A stretch of 64,000 bases of DNA from Nicotiana tabacum (lineage: Eukaryota; Streptophyta; Magnoliopsida; Solanales; Solanaceae): contig NC_134084.1 in NCBI RefSeq assembly GCF_000715075.1, forward strand, positions 4,342,501 to 4,406,500. The letters are read 5' to 3'. Positions 57,409 through 64,000 of this stretch are shown one piece after another (position 1 is the first letter of the stretch; every line of letters begins with the position of its first letter). The position numbers and the translations under genes are program-made. The notes under the pieces are model-generated. The model saw nothing but the letters and a program-made list of their open reading frames with translations. It had not been told where the DNA came from and made no database searches.

Positions 57409-59510
57409 TGTAAGCACGTGATTTTTGCCCTATAAAAGAAATACTCCCAAAAAATTCAAAATAAAAGGATTTTCCTTGGTGTGCAATTTTGAGAGTTTTT
57501 GTGACATTTTTGGATAATTATTTGTATTTGTCTGTGCATGTTTATTTGTTAAATTAATAAAAAATACAAAAATATGTCGCATTTTGAATGTAGGATTTAA
57601 TTCTACAATTGTTAGTAATAAAGTTTGTTTTACAAAAAAATGAAAATTACAAAAAATATGCATCGTTTGCATTTTTAGCATTTAATGTCCAATTGTAAAA
57701 TTTCATGCTTAATTATTACTTAATTGTGTGTTAATTGTTATTGGAAGTTAATTTGCGCTTTCATAACTTAATTTAGTTCCATATGATAATTTAAGGATTT
57801 TTAGAATTTAGTTTTAGAAAAATAAAAGAAGAAAACAAAACAAAAAATAAAAGAAGACCGGATTGAGCCTTTTCTTCAATTTTAAACCATAGGCCCAAAG
57901 ATGCCCAACCTTCCCCTACGATCCGGTCCATTTCAAAGCCGGGTCGACCCGGTCTTCCCCATAGCCCAACGACCCACCCCTATCTTCCCATTTTTTCATT
58001 TTCCACTCCAAAAAACCCTAACCTAAACAAAACCTAACTACCCGCCCCCTCCCCTCTTCTTCTCCTTCTCTCAAAACCACCCAACTCCCATGTATGCCCG
58101 TCACCCTTCCCCTCCAATGGCTTCCATAGCCATCCATGGCTGCTCACCTTCAAACACGCGCACAACCCCTCCATCGACCACGCTTCGCTAGTCGTCGAAC
58201 AACCCATCGTCAACGAGCAACCACGAACAATCCCAGCTCGCCGCTGCGACTCTTACTTCTCATACTTCACCATTGTTGCTTCTGCTGCGTCCAAACAGAC
58301 CCCATCACTGCTGCGTCGTCTTCTCCGTCTCCTCGTCCCAAGCCGCAATGGCTGCCCTCCCATGGTTGAAACCCCACTGCCCTCAACCACTCTGCCAAAC
58401 GACCCCTCTACGTCCAGCCATAAAACGACCCCCTTACTGCTGTGTCGTCTTCTTCTTCGACGTCTTCACGTCGTTCGTCACCTCCGAACGACCCCCAACC
58501 ATGCCGGAAAAACCAAACGACCACCTCCCTCCCACAACTCACTCGCCCGACGCACAACAGTCCGTCGACCACACTGTCGTGGTCCGCCATGGACGAGCAT
58601 GCAGCGCTGCTGTGTCGACCAGCTTCACGATGCTTCATCGCTGTCTTCGTGGTCGAGTTTTTGGTCGTCCAGCTTCATCTCCTAAAATCAACCAGAAAAC
58701 ATACAAAAAATTTCGGACAGATTCGAGTTATTTTGGTTTCAAAGTTTCCGGGCAGATTTGTTTCCATTCGAGTTGGTCGTTGTTCCGAACCGGTTAGTTG
58801 GTTTAAGTTTCATTTCTGTCCGTATTTTGTTTTGATATTCTCGGATCTAAAATCGGTAAATGTTTGATTCTTGTTTCGTTCGTGTTCATCGTTTTGTTTA
58901 TTTTTCAGTTTGTTCATGTGAAATTGTTAGTTTAGTTTTAATGTTGTTAGATTCAAATTGAAATTTAATTAATGTTGTTAGTTTAATTTTAATGTTGTTT
59001 CTTCTTCGGTTTGTTTTTATTTGTTTAAAATAATTCAGTTGTAATATAGAAATATGTTGGTTTAATCATTTGGATCCGTCATGTTTGTTGTTTAATATAG
59101 ATTTAATGCATATTTATTCTTTGTTTAAAGTTTGTTTTTAATCCAGTAATTTAATGTGAGTCTGTTTTGGTTTTTGACTTGTTGATTTAGTTTGAATCAT
59201 GTATCTTTGTTGTTAATATTGTTGTCTCTTTTGCTCATTCATTTTTTTGGTCTAAGTTAACCAGGATTGGTTCCCAATATGGTTAATTTATTCACATTAA
59301 TTTGATCTTGTTCAATCTGTGTTCATGTGATTTGTTGTTTGAATTTGTTTAGAAATTGGTCATATTTACTATATTTTGGTTGAGATTGATTAGGTGAATT
59401 GGTTATAGCTGATGGGGTAGTTTGGTAAATTGCAGTACGCTCAGGGGGTAAAATGGTAATTGCAATAAGGTCGGAGGGGCAGTTTCGGAATTGAAAATTT
59501 TGAATAATTC

Positions 59511-59750
59511 TTTATGTTAAGCATGGGGGACAAGATGTAATGGGGTGGGGTTGATATAATTGTTTAATATAATGGGGGACAAGACATAATGTAGTGGGAA
59601 ATAATAATGTAATTGTTTATGTTAAGCATGAGGGACAAGATGTAATGGGTTGGGGTTTGATATAATTGTTTAATATAGTGGGGGACAAGACATAATCTAG
59701 TGGGGTGGGAATAATGTAATTATTTATGTTAAGCATGGGGGACAAGGTTT
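59511..59750 (+). repeat. ~106-bp tandem repeat, 2.3 copies
   Basis: 'tttatgttaagcatg' recurs at 59511, 59616 and 59723. Each unit carries two 'ggggacaaga..taat' words. Confidence 0.85.
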
Positions 59751-59835
59751 AAAATAAAGAAAACATTAATTAGTGGGGACAAAGCATGCAATTGGGGGAA
59801 TATTTCGGGTTGGGAATTCAAGGCAAGAGTCTTGT

Positions 59836-59844
59836 TATAAATAG
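59836..59844 (+). promoter_or_regulatory. LTR TATA box
   Basis: TATAAATAG lies in the second half of the LTR upstream of a purine-rich leader (gagag repeats), the expected place of the U3/R border. Confidence 0.65.
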
Positions 59845-60695
59845 AGTCATTTGACACATTTTAAAGGGGAGGACTTAGAGAAAGGTCTTAGACTTGAACT
59901 TGAAAGACTTACTTAGAGAGAGATTTTTGGAGAGAGATTTTAGGAAGACATTCTGAAAATCTCAAGAGTGTTAGAGAGTTTAAAAAGAGAAAACAAAAAC
60001 AAAGTGAGAAACAAGTTTATTTTCGGGTTTAATACACGTGGGTTTGAGTATGTTTGTGGTGATGTGGTTTGTTGCTGTTTAAGTCTTTTACAAACTTTTG
60101 GGTTTGTTCTATCGAGCTTGCTTGATTTTCCTCAAATTTTCCTGGATTTTGATTCTGGTTCAAATTGCTGCTGTGGGGTTGCTGTTGCGTTGCTGTGTTA
60201 CTACTGCTGCTGACTCCTCCTTCTTTTCTTCTTGTACTGCCATTTCCAGGTACACATTTGTACACTCTCGGTTTGAAGCGAAAAATGAAATATTAATCAG
60301 GCTTTGTTCCTGTTGAATTCCTCTTGTTTAGATTTGTGTTTGAATAGAATTTTTCTTTCTTTGTATAAAAATGTATTTGACTGATTAATGAGTAATGGGG
60401 TTGCACATGTATAACTTCTTCATCGAATAATGCTAGTTTAAATTAATCAAAGAATAATTAACTTGTTTTGATATTATTATGTGTCTATCTCATGTTCTAG
60501 TGTTAGTAAATGATAGAATATAGAATAAAAGCAATCCTTCTTGGTACAAACCCGATTGCAATTTTCCATTTGCATTAACCGTAAACTAATAACTAATAAG
60601 TTACGTTTTTTTAGCATGTAATTAATCGGGAGATTTTCTTTTTTTATTTTTAGAGACGAATTTAATAGAAAAATGTAGTCGCTGTAGGTTTATCG

Positions 60696-61320
60696 TTTTA
60701 AATAAAAATGAGACGAGTCTCGCCAAATAAAACGCATAGATTGCGGGGCCCTCATAAAAAATGTATGTGTTAATTACTTAAAACTCGGGACAGGCCGCTT
60801 AGCGAACTCCATGGCCTTACCCAAAAAAAATAATAATACGCTAATCGCTTTAGGCGCGCATTTTAATAAATCTTACCTTCTTAAACTCGGGTGCATATTT
60901 ATGTGACCCAAACCAAAATCTCAACGGAGTCGAAATGTGTCTCTAATCACGGGGTACATTGATTGTGACGTGGTTCGAGATGCGTGTCCATGACGTTGCA
61001 AATTCCTTTTAAAAAAATAAGAATGAGATGAGCCTTACCGAATAAAAATACAAAATTGCGGGGCCCTCAGTAAATATTTGCTTTAAAATTGCTTAGATTC
61101 CGGGACGGCCCGTTTAGCAAATTTTACGGCCCTACCCAAAACAATGATACGCTAGTCGCTTTAGGCGCGTATTTAATAATGTTGGCTTCTTAAACTCGGG
61201 TGCACATTTATGTGACCCAAATCCAAATCTCAATAGAGTTGAAATATGCCAACAACCACGGGTGCATTGATGTGACATGGTTCGAGATGTGTTTCCACGA
61301 TGTTGCAATTCTTGATAAAA
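60696..61320 (+). repeat. ~316-bp tandem duplication near the LTR 3' end
   Basis: Two copies with 'gcggggccctca', 'tcgctttaggcgcg', 'ttcttaaactcgggtgca' and 'atgtgacccaaa' in the same order, offset about 316 bases, with many substitutions. Confidence 0.85.
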
Positions 61321-61677
61321 ATAATAATAATGACAAAAGCGGTTAAAAGTTAAAATTCGCACATAGGTTCAATATGTATTAAATCAGATGATCAAGCCGA
61401 ATATGACAGTTGAGCGACCGTGCTAGAACTACGGAACTCGGGAATGCCTAACACCTTCTCCCGGGTTAACAGAATTCCTTATCCGGATTTCTGATTCGCG
61501 GACTGTAATACAAAGTCATTCTTTTCCTCGATTCGGGATTAAATTGGTGACTTGGGAGACCCTAAATCTCCCAAGTGGCGACTCTGAAATAAATAAACAA
61601 ATCCCGTTTCGATTGTCCTTTAATTGGAAAAACTCATTCACCCATCGCGGGGGCGGAAAAAGGAGGTGTGACAGCTG

Positions 61678-61692
61678 TGGCGACTCTGCTGG
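61678..61692 (+). promoter_or_regulatory. Putative primer binding site
   Basis: TGGCGACTCTGCTGG lies four bases after the LTR and starts with TGG as needed to pair with a tRNA CCA end. I do not assign the tRNA. Confidence 0.65.
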
Positions 61693-62656
61693 ATATTATT
61701 ACCCAGAACCACTGGTTCAGGGTTAGAAATTCGAGCTTAGATAAATTGTTATATTTGGTTTTATCTGATTTTGTTACATGTTTGGGCTCAATGTGCTAAA
61801 TGATGTTTTTACCGCTTTGATATTATGTGAACTGTGCCGAAACCCTTCTCTTCTTACCTCCGGGGAGAAGCTCGCTGGTCGAGACTCCCTATTCTGTTAG
61901 TGTCAATACCTGAAATAAGAAAGAGGTCGGATCAGTTACAAAGCCGGATGACCCCGCGGGTCCCCGGTACGTAGCCCCCTCCTCGACTCGAGTTGTCCGC
62001 TCGGGTACACAGTCTAGAACAAATGCCCAGGTTATGAACTTAGAATAACTCAGCTTCATGCTGGATCCCTAGTAGGAACGTTTGTTTGCATCACGTGCAT
62101 CTGACTTTGGAGGCTCAACACAGGGGTTGGGTCTGTCTAGGACAGGTGCACCAAAAATGAAAATGACCATCCTGATGCATCTTACCTGCTGCTATTTGTG
62201 CATTTATTTGATTCAGACTTGTGTGTTGACCGATTTTTGAATATCAGGAATATTGTGAAATTGAAAAAAAAAAGAAAAAAAAAATAGCGGTTAGAGAATT
62301 GATTGTTTATTTTTGAAAAAATCCAATGCTCAAATACTGTCAAAACTCTGCCTAAATTTTGAGAAAATGAGAAAAAAAAAATGTCTTATTAGTTTGTTTT
62401 ATTAAAAGCAAATGAAAAATAGAAAAAAAAGAGTCGTTGTTCTGTCTTGTTTTTCAAAAAAAAAATAGAAAAGGAAAATAGTTTGTTTTGCCATGAAAAT
62501 GAAAATGAAAAAGAGTCTTGTTTTTAAAATGGATTTTTTTATTTGTTTGTTTATGAAAATGCCAAAAATAAAAATAAAAAGAGTCGTGCGTTGAACGTGG
62601 TTTTATTATTTGTTGCAATATATATATAAATCCAAAAAATATTTTTCTTTATATTC

Positions 62657-62694
<38 letters not shown>

Positions 62695-62771
62695 TTATTT
62701 GTTGCAAAGAGTATTTGTCTTACCAAGAAAATTCAAAGTAAAATTCCAAAAAGATATGTCTTGCAAAAAAT

Positions 62772-62815
<44 letters not shown>

Positions 62816-64000
62816 TTATTTTCCATTATTGATTTCTTTAGAAAGTCTTTTTAATTAAAAAGAAAATTCAAAATTCAAAAATATTTTAGAAGCATTTCCT
62901 TCATAAGTTGAAAGTAAAATTCCAAAAAATATTTTCTTTCTTCCTTAGAAGTTTTTCTTTCGAAATTCAAAAAACCAAATTTTAAAAATCTTTTTCTTCA
63001 GAAATCGTTCTTTGCAAAAATGCTCCCTTTCTACTTTATAAGTCTTTCCTTCAAAAATAAAAAAAAAAGAGGTTAGTTTATTTACTTTATTCATGTTCCC
63101 GAACTACGCGGGTTTGATTCTCACCGGATGTGAGATACGTAGGCAACCCTCATCGGGTCCAACCTTCCTTTTGTTAAAATACCCAAAAACAAATAAATAA
63201 ACAAAAAATATGACAAAATTCTAATTTTATCATAAATAAGTCGGGTGATGTCCAACCTCCCCTTTTGCAAAAATTATAAATAAGTCGGGTGATGTCCAAC
63301 CTCCCCTTTTGCAAAAAATAGCAAAAATATATATATATGTCAAATTTTAATTTCATCATAAAGAAGTTGGGTGACGCTGTTTTGTCAAGACATAGCCGAA
63401 TGTTCCCGAAAGGGACGCCGGAAGGCTGACTTTGCATAAACATCCACCTTTTGGGTCATGTTTAAGATTTGGTCCAGTTGACCCACACAGCCTTAAAAAT
63501 CTTCGTCCCCGAGGCGTTGAAAGGCCGTGTTTGCAATATTGAGTTTTCTTTTTTGAAAAACGATAAAAGGAGTCATAAATAAGTCGGGTGATGCTATTTT
63601 TGTCCAAAATAGCCGAATATTCCCGAAAGGGACGTCGGAGGGCTGACTTTGCATAAACAGCCACCTTTGTGTCATTGTTTTAGATTTGGTCCAGTTGACC
63701 CACACAGCCTTAAAAATTTTCGTCCTCGAGGCGCTGAAGGGCCGTTTTTGCAACACCAGGTTTTATTGTAATTTGAAAAAAAAAGCAGTCAGGTGAATAC
63801 CGTTTGTGCTTTTGGTCAAAATAAGCCAAGCCAGCTTGGGCAGTGTCTTAAACCGTTCTTGCCGAAATAGCCTTAGAGCATCTTTCAGTTGTCGAAAGGC
63901 TATTTTCTTAAAAGAACGGACAAGTTTGTAAAGTGTCATAAAATAATCCTCCCCGGTCTCAAAATTCATGTGAAATTTGGAAGGGGCCACATTTGCAAAA
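61693..64000 (+). mobile_element. 5' leader of the giant-LTR element, repeat-rich, continues past window
   Basis: No gag in view. It contains A-rich 'aaaaaagagtcgt' words (62270-62600), (AT)n runs at 62660-62692 and 62774-62813, and a conserved block 'ctacgcgggtttgattctca' / 'gtgagatacgtaggcaaccc' at 63104-63160. Tandem repeats follow. Minus-strand frames at 63174-63990 are repeat artefacts. A long repetitive leader before gag is typical of Ogre/Tat-type elements. Confidence 0.6.
63231..64000. repeat. Nested tandem repeats in the leader (~45-bp and ~217-bp units)
   Basis: A ~45-bp unit with 'aagtcgggtgatgtccaacc' is repeated at 63231 and 63274. A ~217-bp unit starts at 63357 and 63574, each with 'agccgaat.ttcccgaaagg', 'ggctgactttgcataaaca', 'tttggtccagttgaccca' and 'cacagccttaaaaat'. 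A third, diverged unit starts about 63785. Confidence 0.85.

Larger units (their letters stand above)
57409..61673 (+). repeat. Giant 5' LTR (4265 bp) of a Ty3/gypsy-like element
   Basis: Starts TGTAAGCACGTGATTTTTGCC immediately after the broken gag and ends GGTGTGACA, followed by a primer site. It has a GC-rich U3 patch (57950-58700), a TATA box (59836-59844) and tandem repeats near 59511-59750 and 60696-61320. It is related to the LTR at 1-4234. Overlapping ORFs at 58136-58867 lack recognisable domains. Confidence 0.85.

Noticed and set aside
58136..58867. Several overlapping ORFs (up to 174 codons) in the GC-rich part of the giant LTR
   Set aside because: Low-complexity Ser/Pro/Arg/His translations in three frames at once, no domain, located in the LTR U3. 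Possibly old captured sequence but not supportable as a gene.

Overview
This is a stretch of plant nuclear DNA, almost certainly a dicot and probably Solanaceae, with Nicotiana-like repeats. That assignment rests on remembered repeat families: LTRs with a GCACGAAGGGTGATGCCGTGC minisatellite, antisense-ORF gypsy elements, and MITEs built from CCAGCATATTATGCTGG palindromes. Codon and repeat content is eukaryotic, and introns are GT-AG. I see no tRNA, rRNA, CRISPR array or operon. No intact host gene is visible; the window is mostly a nested transposable-element landscape.

Layout. 1-4234 is the 3' part of a giant LTR. It abuts a broken hybrid proline-rich protein (HyPRP) gene (4240-4647) whose signal-peptide end is lost. 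4650-12900 is AT-rich gene-flank-like DNA holding small DNA elements: a 1.4 kb TIR element (5575-6963), a Mutator-like element with a perfect 9-bp target duplication (7089-9054), two palindrome-array MITEs, a 175-bp MITE, a minisatellite and an Au-like SINE.

12903-30702 is one old Ty1/copia element on the minus strand, cut twice. A complete non-coding LARD (13681-24096, target duplication TTAAT) sits in its reverse transcriptase. A solo chromovirus-type LTR (24671-27721, target duplication GGGTT) sits between integrase and reverse transcriptase. 31468-42831 is a structurally complete Ty3/gypsy chromovirus (Tekay/Del type, chromodomain present, target duplication CTACA) inactivated by many nonsense codons. 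42832-47478 is AT-rich with a MITE and a 317-bp direct duplication.

47479-57408 is a Tat-lineage Ty3/gypsy element whose gag-pol reads on the minus strand. It carries an extra ORF on the opposite strand (48455-52051) with three spliceosomal-type introns; this ORF is itself split by an 838-bp hAT-like element (target duplication GCGGATTG). A second giant-LTR element (LTR 57409-61673, primer site at 61678, repeat-rich leader running off the window) is inserted in the gag of the Tat element.

The points I find most worth following are the intron-bearing antisense ORF, the shared LTR architecture linking the LARD, solo LTR and chromovirus, the stop-codon spectrum of the chromovirus (consistent with decay of methylated cytosines), and the Mutator-like element with an unidentified internal fragment.
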